Shown: piece by piece, positions 36,078-50,000 of the stretch
Numbering within the stretch: position 1 is the stretch's first letter
Layout of the letters: each line of letters begins with the position of its first letter
DNA from: Acanthaster planci
Lineage: Eukaryota; Echinodermata; Asteroidea; Valvatida; Acanthasteridae
Length of the DNA stretch: 62,000 nt
Assembly: GCF_001949145.1 (NCBI RefSeq)
Contig: NW_019091392.1
Coordinates: 745,927 to 807,926 of the forward strand
Direction of reading: 5' to 3'
Position numbers and translations under genes: made by a program
Notes under the pieces: model-generated
What the model saw: the letters and a program-made list of their open reading frames with translations, nothing else
Databases searched by the model: none
What the model was told of the DNA's origin: nothing

Positions 36078-37149
36078 CAAAGCTTTGAAGAAATTTAGTT
36101 CCTCTTTTTGCAAGCTTTCCTGAAGACATTTAAAAATCAGAATCTTATGTCTCAGTCTAGAACCACCAACGCTTACTTAATTAACTTTGCTTTATTAGTT
36201 TTTCGATTATCGATGCAATCAAGGAAGTTAAATTACCGCACGCACTGAGATGAACCAGCAAAAGTGAATCATAAACCTCGGTTTAAATACTTGAGGACGG
36301 GATTCATAACCCGACAATTGCAAGATAACATCTATGCAAGGCTTGTAACTTGGCATGAGGCATCGAGATAAAATCTAAACTCGGCATAACAGTTTTCCTT
36401 TCCGTTCTTTCTATTGTCTCTTTTTCTAGACTGAGTTTTGCTAGATAATATCAACACTGTTTTCTGCCTGTAGTTACTGTACTACTAGCTTACTGTGCTA
36501 GAACGCAGACGAGGTGACGGAGCTACGTGCGGAAACGCACGTGGCAAGCTCTGACCTAAATTGAATTACTTAGTATTTCGCCAAAGGTGTTTAGTTTAAA
36601 TTGTCTTCCAGTCAGGCTTGGGACATTCCAGTCACCTTGGTGTTACTGTCAGCACCCCAGGCGGTAGGTATGTTGACAGAAATGATGCCCCGCAAAAAAA
36701 GGACTCAAGAGAAGCCTGCAGAATCTCCTTGGGTTTTTATGTTTTTAACGAGGAACGTGTATGTAGCGCCGTCCTCTTGCAGCGGGAATGGCATTGACGA
36801 CATGTATATGATGTATTCTCGATCCTGATGTATTCTCGATTCTGTCAGAGAAGGAAATCGTGCACCGTCGGTTTTGTGTTTGCGAGTATTTTTCAGGCAG
36901 CAAAAGATATTTTGTCTTCCATCCGGAGCTACGGAGCTCTTGTGGTGCCATCTGACGTTTTCCTGACGTTTTATCTTTGGAAGACAGTGCTTTACGGTCA
37001 GCATCCTGACAATTATCACGGGATGGCATTGTGGGAGAATTACAGTATTATAAGAGTAGTTTGTAGCACTTCTTTGATAATTCTCTTAGTTTTTGAGATT
37101 ATAGTGTCTTGATAAACTCGTGTGCTGATATTTTATACATCAGAATGAA
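36078..37149. other. Noncoding stretch
   Basis: No supportable gene. A short hairpin with a GAAA loop (ACGTGCG/CGCACGT, 36525-36542) stands out. Overlapping ORFs at 36.6-37.1 kb on both strands show no domain. Confidence 0.35.
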
Positions 37150-37395
37150 GTCACTCCGAGCAGAAGCACCCTCTAATCAGTTGAAAAAAGCCGTTTGGTC
37201 GCGAGTGTTCAATTTGTTGGTACAATGGTATCAATGCGACTGTGATGCACGCATTTCCTAGTCGCTCGTGAACCAGCGAAGTTCATTTCCAACCAAAGGA
37301 GCCTCCGTTGCTATGAAAATACTATCCTCTCTTGGTCTAGATCAAGGCCCATTCCTCGGATGTCTTCATATCGTGACAATAATATCTCAGAGGAT
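37150..37395 (-). repeat. Inverted repeat pair, right copy
   Basis: Reverse-complement partner of 34152-34370. The matching blocks fall at 37325-37338, 37292-37309 and 37266-37284. The two copies are about 2.8 kb apart and could be either the ends of a larger element or two independent insertions. Confidence 0.85.
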
Positions 37396-37806
37396 GACGA
37401 TATCTTTCCTGTAAAATGTTGCCATCCTAAGAAAAATAATTTCAGAATCTAAAAAACCGGGCGGTACTTCTAGAGCTCCGTACCTATTGCAAGAAATTAA
37501 TCCTGTGTGTGAGAAAACAGCCGCAGTTTCAAGAGCTACAAGCCCGATTTTCTCGCATCGCGAGAATTAGTTTTGAAATTCAGTGGCTACTTGTCAATGC
37601 CATAAAGTGTCTAGCCCGTAGTTATACGTACTTATTATCACAGTGCAATAGTTACCTAACTGACCTTTCCTCAGTGAAGGTGCACATTCGTGCAAGCTGA
37701 CTTTATCTCCCTTCCGATTCTGCAGTGAGGTGCACATGTTTGTCCAACCCCAAGACTACTGCGACTTGACAGGTCAAGGCGCAGGCTAGGCCCGTTGCCT
37801 GACCCA

Positions 37807-37830
37807 TGGAGGAAGGAATTCCTTCCTCCA
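37807..37830. repeat. Perfect 24-bp palindrome centred on an EcoRI site
   Basis: TGGAGGAAGGAA is followed directly by its reverse complement TTCCTTCCTCCA, with no spacer. No flanking element is recognised. Confidence 0.95.
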
Positions 37831-40800
37831 AGCCTGACCAGAGTCATATAACCCGAGGTGGAACTTTTAGCACTGTGAATATATATTTTTATACAAACAC
37901 CTATCATAATGTGCTTTGGAATACAACATCGAACGGGATGAACATTATTATATTAAAGATGTAGATTTATTAAAACGTACACACACACCAACGAGCGGAA
38001 CTCAGAGGTGATGGGGGGGCTCGTTCGAAGCCCCGACCCCCTCCCGGCCTATGGGCCTGAGGCGAACGACAATAAACTGAACGAGGGGTCGAAAGATGTC
38101 CTGCAAGAAGCGAAACAAACGATGCTACAAAGGCGATCGCACAGTCTGTTATTTGAGCAGCACTCATTTTATCACTAGCGCTATGGCCAAGTTGGAGCGA
38201 GGGTCATTCTGTTGAGCATTTGTCGGTTTTTGCTGGTCAGCTCTGCACAAAATATAACCTGGGTACCAGGCAAAATCGATCAGTGGTCGGACAAATCAGT
38301 GGTCGTCGTTCAAACTGGCTAACCGCTAGGATGGACTCAGTCCCAATTCGTCGTCACTGGACGATAGACGGAGCATATTGTCCTAAATGTTGAGTACCCT
38401 CCAATTAATTCTTCTCACATACCCACAAAAGAAAAGAGACATCTTTGCCTGGTGCTTCTCACGCGGCAAACCTTTTACTTGAAGTCCCAATTTAGTTGGC
38501 TGGCCTGGGACCGTCTCAACTATTGTGCTGCAGTTTCATGGGCTGGCCTGACTACAGTCGACCAAAATACATGTAGAAAAGTTATAAGCCTTCTCCAGGG
38601 TTTTGCTACTGACATTCTGACAAAATTTATCCTTTGCCAACGAGGAATTTCATCCACGACATAAAATAAAACTAAATGCATGATCACACGTTGCTGACAC
38701 GACGCTGGGCATGGCGCTGGCTGTGTTTGGCATACACGCTGGTACCGTACGAGCTAATTGCTTTCATTTGGTCCTGAATCATTTCCCTTGGCTGAAATTT
38801 TGACCGAACGTCCTCGTATGAACCATCTCAATTTGCGACCAATAAGTACACTTTGAAAATTTCTTACTTTTGAGTAAATTCTAAATATCAGTTTCATGAA
38901 AATCTTGTGGAGTAGTGATCAGTTTAGTACCCCACAAATACAACAAATGTTCCATTGTTCTGGTACCCCACAAGGCACCATAGACACCCACACCCTCCCT
39001 GTTGTACATTTGTTTTGGGCCAGCACAACTTGCAGCAAGTACCGTGACCTTATTTGCTACATGCTATAGTTTGAAACAGAAACAAGTGTATTGTCCACCC
39101 TGCATTTTTCCAGTCCACTCTGAGCACAGTGTTTGCCCCCTAAGAGGGAAAACCCGACTGAACGTACACAGGCAATTTGGGAATCTAGAAGCACTTTTGT
39201 CATTGCACCGAAAGTATAAAAGTTGACATAAAACAGGTGTTTTCCAATGGCTGATATTTATGTTCGAGGGATCGATTTTACCCGTCGTTTCCTGAATAAT
39301 TCTCTTGGATTATTTCTTTCAAAGTTTTCGGAATTCTTTTTTTCAGACACCTGATAATCCACTTCATTGCTGGTGCAATTTTTATCAAAAATTGAAACTA
39401 CGTCGTTGACCAACCTTTTTTCTCCTTAATAACTTTTCTTCACAAGTACCTTTGCTGCAAACGGGGAAAGAAATCGGCAGCGCCACCATTGAGAACTGTG
39501 CATTCGTGACGATGGAGGGCGCTGTGGTCATTCCGCAGTCAGAGTTGTGTGAGATCGCAACAGGAAATGCGAAATGGGTGTCTTAACTGTTGCAACCATA
39601 CACTTGGGCAATTAGCCCAAAATAGCTACACACTATATTTCTCACATAATGAACTGCCAGTTTGGTTCCAAAGTCTGAAGTTGGTGCTACTCTCTGTGGA
39701 TCTATGTACAGCTCTGCCCGTAGTTAGCTCTGCCCACAGTCAGAGCAGTACATGACCGCAGTTAAGGTTTTGAAAAAATAGTTTTTGTTAACTTGCCCGT
39801 CCCCAGGTAATTCTACAAAAATAGAAATCCTGGCACCGTCATCCATCATGGTAACATAGTTTCAAAACTGTCCCTTCATACTGGGTACATAGTATTTGTT
39901 TCTTACCAAACATTTCGTCCTGACATGTATGACACACACGTAGGCTGTGTATGCCGTTACGGCTTAGTCTCGACTATAAGTTTGCCAATACGAGCCACTG
40001 ACAAGTGCATCCGCAGCTCATTATACACCGTGTCTCACTGCAAATTGCTGGTCCTGGTCATGAGTTTCCGTCAAACGAATAAAATTTACCTAGAACAATG
40101 GGAGCCACGATGATATTCCACCTCCGTGTGCTCTCCTCAAGATTTGACAGTTTCAAAATGTAAGAAAAAAAGAGGATAGCTCTACCTGCAAAACGCACAC
40201 AAGTACTTAAAGAGGATCAACGAAAGCTGAATCTGCAAGCTGTTGTTTGAATCCAATCCAGAGGAAGACAGAAATAGTATTTTGTTCCCGGTCGGAGAAT
40301 GGCAAATTACTGTATTGATAGGATGGGAGGGGGTTATTGTACCTCAGTATTTTGCAACAAGCTTAGTGCCCTTTTCCCCAGTAAATGCCCTTTCCAGCTC
40401 CAATGTTTTGTGACAAGTGCCTCCCCTCCAGCAGTTGCCCCTTTCACAGATTTTCAGATACCGCGCGGCCATATGAAGGGGAAAAAACTGTATACTTTTC
40501 AGTTTGCCGAAAGTGACCCTTATACATGCAATCCCCCATGACCTTACCGTGACGCTTTCCCCCCAAATCGCTGCGAGATGAGAAAATGTTGATCTGCAAA
40601 TGAAAATCTGAAATACTTTACGTTGCTTTGACGACAGAAGAGGGCGCTAATCTATACAAGAAGGAAGAAAAAAACTTCTTTGCGAACATGTCAACTGAAT
40701 TATCTGGGTTAAACACCTTGGCCAATCAACCGAATTAAAGTGTGCAAGAAAAAGAAACCAGTAACTCAATGAATGTGAGGTCAGGCTATTATTGACGGCT

Positions 40801-43800
40801 AGGAAGAAACTATGAATTTTGAATTACCGCCAATTGTCCTGCCGACGTGCGAGAGTTATTCAAGACCGTGGTGGTCGCCAGAGGCTATATCGGCGGTCGC
40901 CCAGTGACGGGTGATGGATAGCTGTCGCTAAAAATTACCCTGTTTGAGCGAACCATCAGTCACCGTTCACGTCTTTGCACTAAAGAGACTGCTTTGCAGT
41001 CACCTCCCTCAAAAAGAAGTCACCGTGACAGGACCCGTAAGGAGAGGACATTTTCGATATTGGGGGAGGGGGATGTTGCGTTTTAAAGCCGGAATATAAT
41101 CTGGGCTTATATTGGTTGAGAAGCGAAGCGTAGTGCCGGATTGACAAGTTTGGCAAAAGGCAGTCAACCCATTACACATCATCAGAAGCTAGTGCTGTAG
41201 CATAACGGACAGGGAGGGGCTGGGACAAAATTACAGTCTGTAAAGGTGGAAACAGATTTGTATCTTTTTGAGGATGTCATGACTATGCCAACAGACAGGG
41301 GGCCATGGGAAATGCCAACTCGTGATTTAGTCGAGTAGAACGGTCACTTGCCAGACTCATAGTCAAATCAATTTCTACCAACAAAGGAGTGGCTCTGTTG
41401 AATTTCGATATTTTAAATATTTGACTTAAGACTAAAATCACTTTTCGGATTGAATGGCAGCGTGGATATATCACTGGAGCAATTTTGGGGGAAAAATAAT
41501 TAAAATGTATGATTTCTGGGACTATGACTTCACTTCCCTTCCTCAAAAAAGTGTAAAAATCTCACCCCTCGGCAAGGCCATGAAAGATGTCATAAAGAAA
41601 TTTCCAAATTCCCCTCCACCAAAACAAAATATTTCCCAACTCCCCCCCCCCAAAAAAAACCTGGTTTGGATTCGCCCATGTGGACTAGTACTTGCAACTA
41701 CGTAGAGGCAGTGCGTGTTGAACCTTCTTTAGGCTTCTGGCAGAAGAGGAAAACGAGGGTTGCGCTTACTGTGAGACACATCCTGGGGTGCCATTCTTAA
41801 CCAGCCGTCATCAGGCCACGGCGTTATATCTCCATAATAAGCTATCGTACCCTCTTTTTCGCCGTCTTATTCCCAAACTATCGGTTGACGGACATATGAG
41901 GAATCAGCACAACAGGCAAGCAAACAAGCAGAGAACAGCCAACCAAACAAACTAACAAATCGCCACAAAGTCAAACCAATACAAACAAAAGCACAGTAGA
42001 AACCCATGCCCGGAACCGGGGCAAATAGTCCCTCAAGGTTTGGGGGAAAGACTGGAATGTAGGCATCTAACAGTATCACCCTTTTCACTCGCTCTCGCAG
42101 AATCTGGGAAATACAATGTTATTTGCTCACTCCCTGATATGACGCAAAGGTTACAAATCACCCTTTGGGTGGAAGTTGATAAAGGGACATGCACATGGCA
42201 TGCGACTTTCGCAAGATGTCAAGCCGGCAGTCGCAACGCGCTGCACGTTCCATCCTTTTGTCTCTTCAGGAAGGACGGAAATAACCCAAATTGCAACAGA
42301 CTTCCTTTCATTTTATTCTCCTAAATTGTATTGGAGTTATGGCTTTGTATGAATGGTATTGCAACCCCCAGGGCCAAATTTATAGAGCAAGAAGGGCTCT
42401 GGAGAGTGGATTGACAAGTGCGCATTAACTGCGCTATCACGTTCTGGACTGCACTGCTCAAAGCTTTTCATATAAAGTGCAACTGTAACAGTCGGTTCTA
42501 AGCCGCTAGGCTTGATAAATATCGGCACAGATCTTTTGTGCATGACAATCAGCATATTATACTCTGAGCTTACAGACATTCAGAACAGTTACAAAAAAGT
42601 GTCTTGGTTTAATGAACGCCATTGGTTTTTATCGTTTACCGCAACCCCGGAATCAAAGATATTATGCCGTGCGTGTTACAGTGTTGTTAGTACAAGTGCC
42701 TGGGATCGAGGGTAATCCAGGTATGCAGGCTCGCTAAGGTAACGCGACTCGTAGTCAGTAATCTAGCGCATTTTCCCCATGGTTGTAATGAGAGCATGCT
42801 TAATGCAAACTCACGGACTCACAAATAATTCAGAACCGAATACGGCAACAGTTTTGACAGGTTGGCATCTGGTGGATGAGATCTGCTGATTCTGTCTTTT
42901 ACGCTCGTCATTGTTGATAAAATATTCAACAAATAAAGTGAATTTTATGCTTCTTGAGCATGTTATAATGTCAAATGAATTTGGAATACTGTGAATTCGT
43001 GTTCCTAACTTCCATTCCAGTAATTTACAAGAACAACATTAATTAACAATGAGAGGAGGTGTTTTTAGGCACAGCTTCACGTTTGCCTGATTATATGAAT
43101 CAAACAGAATCATGTTTACTGATTAAAAAATCGGATCGGGATGAGACATTCCGATGACGGTCATTTAGCAAAGTCAAGCAAAGATTTCGACCACCGAGCT
43201 AACCTGTCTTTCTCCTTTTTGACCAAAACCATTGAACTCCGACACAAACAAGAGATGGCCACGTTATTCCCGGGGAGTCGCGGTGCGTCGATTCATGACA
43301 GCGCATAATGAAGATGAACACACACGTCGAGCGATCATGACCGAACGGAGCGTCTTGGGTAAAAAGAAAAAAACACGAGGCACGAAGCGAGAAGACACAG
43401 ACGGCAAGGGGGGAAAAGGCGTAACTGGATTCCTTACAATTACCGCAAAGTGATAATTGTACCCGAGGGAGGCATGATCCCGTATCCGCGCGCCGGATAA
43501 TCACGCCAGACACGCGTGGGCATCAAACCTTCAATTTTCTGCTTTCATGATTTTCGGCCTTCCCGAGAGCTCATTCGTTTCTCTCTTTTTTGTTTTTACT
43601 TCTTTCATAAATGGGAAAAGCTTTACCTGGATTTGGGATGCAGTCAAGTGGCCTTAAATTAATTGCCTATGCCCCTGAAGCTAAAATGCTGACGAACAAA
43701 ACAGAGGTGTAGCGAAAAACGTTGCTTAACTTCTGGGTGGCAAATGTGCATGTGAAGGTTAGGTTAAATACAATACCGTCAAATGAAAGTGAAACAAATG

Positions 43801-44037
43801 CCTGTCTTTGGTGTTAGTTCATGTACTGGCTGGCAACCCTATAGTCATGAGCACCGCAACCTGCTAGGGAACCCTTTTTGTCTACACAAAATATTTCTTC
43901 AGTATACCTAGTATATCGCTTTGCTGTTGTTGAGGCCGAAGTCTGACGAAAAATTAAAAGTTGTGTCTCCTACAACACGAAATAACCTGACATCTGTCAC
44001 GCGAAGGTCACCACAGATATCATTATTTCCATTTTAT
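37831..44037. other. Noncoding stretch
   Basis: No gene recognised across 6.2 kb. The AGGGCGCT octamer occurs at 39516-39523 and 40641-40648; the second lies in GACAGAAGAGGGCGCTA, a fair CTCF-like match. A C-run is present near 41642-41651. Confidence 0.4.
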
Positions 44038-44053
44038 AGCGCCCTCTGGTGAC
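44038..44053 (-). promoter_or_regulatory. CTCF-like site
   Basis: On the minus strand the sequence is GTCACCAGAGGGCGCT. It differs at two positions from the bilaterian CTCF core GCCACCAGGGGGCGCT, one of them a commonly tolerated G/A position. It lies between the orphan gene and foxA, where an insulator or loop anchor would be sensible. Binding is not shown by sequence alone. Confidence 0.5.
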
Positions 44054-47000
44054 AGTAGAGCTGAAATGGGAGATTGCTGAGGATTCGTCCATAATTTTTA
44101 TCATTTCATGAGCGTAAAACTACAAACAATGTGTGTGTGGTGGGGGGGTTGAATCCGTCAACGTGCGAATCGGTCACTTTCATATTTCGCGGGTGTTGCT
44201 AGCAAGCTCCGCGCTGCTTCCTTTACGCCACATACGTAAGTTCCGTTCTATCCTCTACTAGTATCAGTAATCTCTGCTTTTCAAACCTTGACTTTTCAGG
44301 GTTTTTTGAACAATGCTTCATTTAAACTTTACATTTCTGTTAACCACAATACCTAGGCCTAAATGTATATCACTGTGCATCTGCAATAGGGATCTGTCCG
44401 ATGGAGCTCTCCGTCCATCCTCGTTTGCCCGCTGAGGTACACTTTGGAAGAGGAGGAGGTAGTGACAAGTCTACTTTTTGTACGCTCGTGAAAATTATGA
44501 AAATTGTGGACGGCTCCTAAGTTAGCAGCACCGGATGTAATGGAGTCCACAATGACAGGATTTCATACACAGTCCTGACGGGAGGTTGTTATCTTGTCAG
44601 TGTGACGAATTGTGAAATCTCTTTTTTGACACTGTAAATGTTGCCAGGCTGGCACTTTTTGTTTAATTTCAGAGTGACAAAATTTTGCAGGAATGTTGAA
44701 TATTTTTACCACACTGCGTTCAAATGCATTACCATTTGAATACGTTATTACGAATCCTATCGAATGCATTCAAGGGTTTTTGTATTTATTTTTTAGGCCC
44801 AAAACTGTTAATCACTCGGAAAGAATTCAGATTTGTAAGAGGAAATTTTTCTCAGACTGTCTGCAGGCAGTTCGATTCCAGTTTCCTTAGCAACGGTGCG
44901 TGCGAATGCCTGACTGCATGTTGGTATTTGAGAGTAAGAATGCGTCCTGGTTTTCAAAGGTGGTAGCCTGAAGAGGGTATGTCCCAACTCGTTTCTTTCA
45001 TTTCTGCTCTTTTTTCTCTGTCAAAACAACTCCGGCAACTCCACTGCCCCGCGGGCTCTGCCACACCTGCACCGCGACCCAGCCGGTCTAGGTGTTCTGT
45101 CCTATTGTTCTTGGGCCACGCCAATCAAAAGAAACTCGAATCAAGCACAGCCTGCGGGCTTCGTTGTTCAGCTAGGCTCTCGCCAAAAATGGGAAGCTTT
45201 CTATGTCAAAAGAGCCAGCTCAAAGTTCCAGTGACCACTTGTTATTTTGTTTCTTTTCCGACGGGAGAAAATCTTAGTGTGGCAGAAGCTGCGCTGCTCC
45301 TCGAAAAAGTTGTTGCTCGCGAAATTATTCGAGTGCCTCTAGAACGAAGTGCTTTTCATCGCGTGTGTGCCGCCGACAATGAAAACACATGTTTTGCCGA
45401 GATGCTAGAGTGTAAATCAGATCAGACTCTTACAAGGCAGAACAAGGCTTCAGACGTTATTGTTAGCTGTGATTCTCCCGATCAATTGTACTCTCTTGGA
45501 GAAAACTCTCCACCATAATGGTTAGGAATATTTGCTTATCGGGAATACAAGTCGCCTCCCAAGAGCTGGTATAGTTGGTACGTACCAGTGCAAAACCAAA
45601 GCACTAAAAACTTTTATGCATTTTGGGGAAATTACCACGTGAACTGTGAACAACGGATGATTTGTTAGTTATCTCCAAGGCGTTTCTTTTCCTTGTCACT
45701 AAGTCACCATTATCTTGATTAATAAAGTTACTTGTAAAGAGACGAAGCTTTCAATATTTTGATTTTCTATTTTCAGCAAGATGCAGTTGAAGACACACTT
45801 TGGAGAGCAGTTAGGAACACCAGTTAAGGAATTTATAAATGTAATATATTATTTTTCATCATTAAATGTTGCTAAAATGTTCAATTCCTGCTTTGTACAT
45901 GTGTGAAAAGTCCCCCAAATAAATATGCACTAGAGTTTTTTTTAATTTAATGTATAAATTACATTTTTAAATTAATGTAACGGTCATCGATCTCTCGTGA
46001 AAATTGAAAATCTCTCTTTTATGTTAAGTAATTAAACATAAAACAAAAAGAGACTTTTAAAGAAAACGTTTGCTTTCATAATGCACTATAAATTTTATGA
46101 CTCAGCGTTTCCACAATCTATTCAGGATTTTACAGAGCGAGATATAAATAGACGACTTCGGTGAAACGGTCTCCAGAAAGACATTGTAGAACGCTGGATG
46201 AAACCATGGGATCTAGACAAACTAACGCTTGATCCTCCGTCCATCATTTTTGATCATGGTTACCGCCTTCGATTGACGTCATTTCTGCTGGACGACCAGA
46301 AGATCTCTCGCCGCTTGAAATAATTAGTTGCAGTTCCTCGTGTAGAGTTGTTTCCTCACGTGTTCGTCGTTCTTTTTCTGTTACTGCATGTACAAGCCGC
46401 CAACCAAGGTGCTTTTGAATGACAATGGATCGCGACTCGAGAGCCACCCGTGGAAAAAGCGCAACAATTGCGGGTCGATACCGCTATTCAGCCGGTCAAT
46501 TAAAGGGCAAATAGGGTTTCTTTTCATCCGGGGCGGCCAGGGAAGCCCACTTTTCACACTTCCCCCAGAAAACTTTTAACAGCTTTCTTTTGTTGTATGC
46601 CCGCAAAATGAGGGGAAATCTATCGACCGGTTTTCGGACGGACCCGTGTGCTCAGAAGGGAGGGTTATGGGCAAGGGTATTTTCGTATATAACTGCTGTT
46701 TAGGAAGATTGGGCAGTCCAAAACACCGTGGTGTGAGGTCTGACAGCGGTGTGAAACTGTGTCGAGTAGAATCATAAGCCAGGTACCAAGGTGTTACCGG
46801 AATCACGTAGCTGGCCATTGTTGGGTGATGCAGGGAGTCATTGCTGCCTTTGGGGGAGGATCGGGAAGTCTTTGTTGTTGCAAGAGGTGCAATTTGTTGT
46901 CTTGAGTGTTGCTCCTGTACCACAAACAGGACCCACCACCTAACTTGCCCCTTTCTCACAAACAGTCTTGCGCCAGAGGACACAACCATCTTGATTTTTG

Positions 47001-50000
47001 CCGGTTTCCGACCCAATTTAGTGGTGAAGCTGAGGGATATTACGCACCATCATGAACCTTTCTTGCCGCACTACGTACTTTTTTACCAGGGATAGTTTGG
47101 GGTTAAGACCGTAAACCTTTCTCGATCTCAGAAAGTGTGCGTCACAGAGACATTTGGGCCAAGGTTATTTTGTTATGCTTCATATTTTAGAGCCGGATGT
47201 CGATTTTTACAACTATCCATTCAAAGGTTTCCATGGCTGGATGGAAATCTCTCCCGTAGTCCTCCACGTCTAACGCATCTTATCTTTGTAACTAGAGTGG
47301 ATGCTTTAGGAACTTGCGGATAAATCTACTGGTTATTCTCTCTTCTGTGCCAATAAATACACATGTAATATACCTTCAGTAATGAGAGTAATAAGAATGC
47401 ATGAAACATAAGAAAAAAATATATTTCAGAGCAGTTTAGAGTTTGCTAGTCTATGCACTGTCCATTTACAAGATGTTGACGAAATCCCGACGGTGGGTGG
47501 CGTAAAGGACCACTATAAAGTTGAGGATGAGTTGAGGTATTTTGTATTCATTGTTGGATTCAAGAGTGGGTTGGTGGGCTTGTGGTTGGGTGGGCTGAGC
47601 CCCTTTCTCCCTCCTTTATCTGTCACCTAGCCCTTCACCCTTGAGGAAAAGAGAATGACCATTTTCTGCCTATAAATGAGCCATTCGGCTTTTCTGTAAA
47701 ACTTTAATCCTGAGTCATTTCCACTTTTTTTGCGGTCTGCATGTTTTTCCTACATTCCAGGCAGGGCTGGAGAGGGAGTCCATCCGAAGTCCTTTCACAA
47801 GTGCAGTTACAGGTCTATGATGATCCAGTCACAAGTAGCAGAATGAACAAGAACTAAGGGATTTTTGTCAATTCGAAAAAACTTGTGCCCTTGGTTAAGA
47901 CTGGATGACTTGAACTTGAAGGGACCTTACTACATCCCTTATTCCAATCGCAGAGACCTCCCGTTACAGATACAAAGCTGTTAGGTGGGATGTTGGTTAT
48001 AATGTACGTGAATAATTTACGAGGGTGAAGTACAAGCTATCGTACTTTTGATTCTTCAAAACTAGGTTGATTTGCTGATATTTCAACTTTTCCGATGGAG
48101 GATCTTTCCTGCTTGTTAAAAAATAATTTGGCTAGATAATCTGCGTGATAATTCTTTGGCACTACACGGCGACTTATTATTGTTTGTTACCCAAATGTCC
48201 ATTTTGGAAATTGGAAGTGCATTTTTTTAATCGACATCAACCACCAAGGGGACAAACTAACAAGTAGCGGTCATGTCCAGAGTTTGTCTCGATTGACGTT
48301 TCAAAATGTTAAAGAGTGCAATTGGACATATGTACTTGTACATTATTTGGGTTTTTCTATCATTTGGGTTGCTCAGTCTTTGTCTTATGGCAAGCATGTT
48401 ACCTGGATAGTTTGTAGTGCCGTCTGGCAATTATTTCACAATCTGTAACTGACCCCGCCCCTTGTGCTGGAGGGTCAAAACTTGTCAACCTCTACAGCTC
48501 CGTGCTAGAATCTACCAATCCGTTTTCGTCCGTATCGATGCCCCCAATAGTCCTCTATTTATTCTGGCAATCACAGCTAGCCCCCTTGTAAACCCGTCAA
48601 TACATATACATTATACACAGGGAGAATTGCCGATATTAAAGCGCCAAGTTGACAGACAGTGGTCGGTCGAATGCCGTGGATTTACGGGAGGGGGCATTGC
48701 TGATGCCGCTAAAGACAAACTGCCGGGGGCCCGGAGTAAATAGTTTGTTATCCTTTCCATGCCCACTTGCCCACTGCAAACTGACCGTGATGTTTTCGGC
48801 AAACATCCCCATCCAAATGTTGGTGGTGCATTCGATCCCGGCCTCGATTGGAACGTCAAACACGAAATCGCGTCAATCGATCGAGCAACGACCCGTTATA
48901 AATGGTGGGAAGGCTCCCACGTGCTGCGTCAACGAGCCCGTGTTGCTTACGGCCATTTCTCTCTCTTTCTCTCCCCCAACCTTCCCTCATTCTCCTGCCT
49001 CTGGAACGGCCATGAAATATTCAGACAAAAACCACTTGGCATTTCCACGGGAAGCAGCTTTGAGGCGATTTCTGGAGAGCAGAGGAACCGAGGGTATACA
49101 GCATCATTCCCCGCTCATTTTGGTTTTGGAGATCAAAATGACCAGCTTTAATTCGCTGGTCTGGGCAGAAGAAAACCTGCAGTAGCCCCGCAGGGCCTCC
49201 AAGAGCTCGCGCGCGGTGCAAAAGCCCCCGTGCGTTCTTTCGTCTAAGAAGAAACCTAATTGTCACAGTTGAGTATCCGGCCTGGAGTGTGTCACTTTGA
49301 TTCATGAATTTACATGACTGTGTTTCCTATATTGATCCGGCATTGGAACTTTACACGATCCAAGTACTTTCAATCGGGACTGCCTCTGGACAATTTACTC
49401 CTAAACTGAGTCCCCGCAACACCGTGATTTTCTCGAGCCGACCCACAGCGCGTACCGCGTGATAGGCGCGGGCCATTAAGCGGTCTCGGTCCCACCGATC
49501 AATATGATATTTCATGGTTGATACCCTTCGGCGCTGCGTATTTCCCCAGGCCCAAACTTCAGCTTCATTTTTTATCTTGATAGCTTAATGGCTAAACACT
49601 ATCGAGCTCGGACGTCCTCTGATGGAAAGGAACCGCGATAAACCATTTCTCCTTTAACTCTGTGACAAAAAAAGGGCTGAGTAGATTCTCATTATCGGGT
49701 TAAAATGGATGTAAATGGAGAAATCTGATCAGCGAATCGTGGTGGTTTTAACATCAAGTTCCCTTCCCCCCAAAAAGTGGAAATTGGCCAAAGGCGACGT
49801 AGTGTACTAAGTGGCCGTGATCCATTAATAAAATAGAATTAAGTCTCTGTTTAAGAAAAGGGCAAATTTGTGCACTGAGTAACTGTAAAACTATCGCCAC
49901 CTCATAAATGAATATTCATACCTTTTGCAGTCACATCCAAAGGGAGGACTTGGAATCCACACACCTAAGTCCTACGGCGACCAGATTACCTTTCTGTGAG

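Noticed and set aside
48649-49185. 178-codon ORF overlapping a 130-codon ORF in another frame
   Set aside because: Neither frame shows a domain. A GC-richer regulatory block with few stops explains both.
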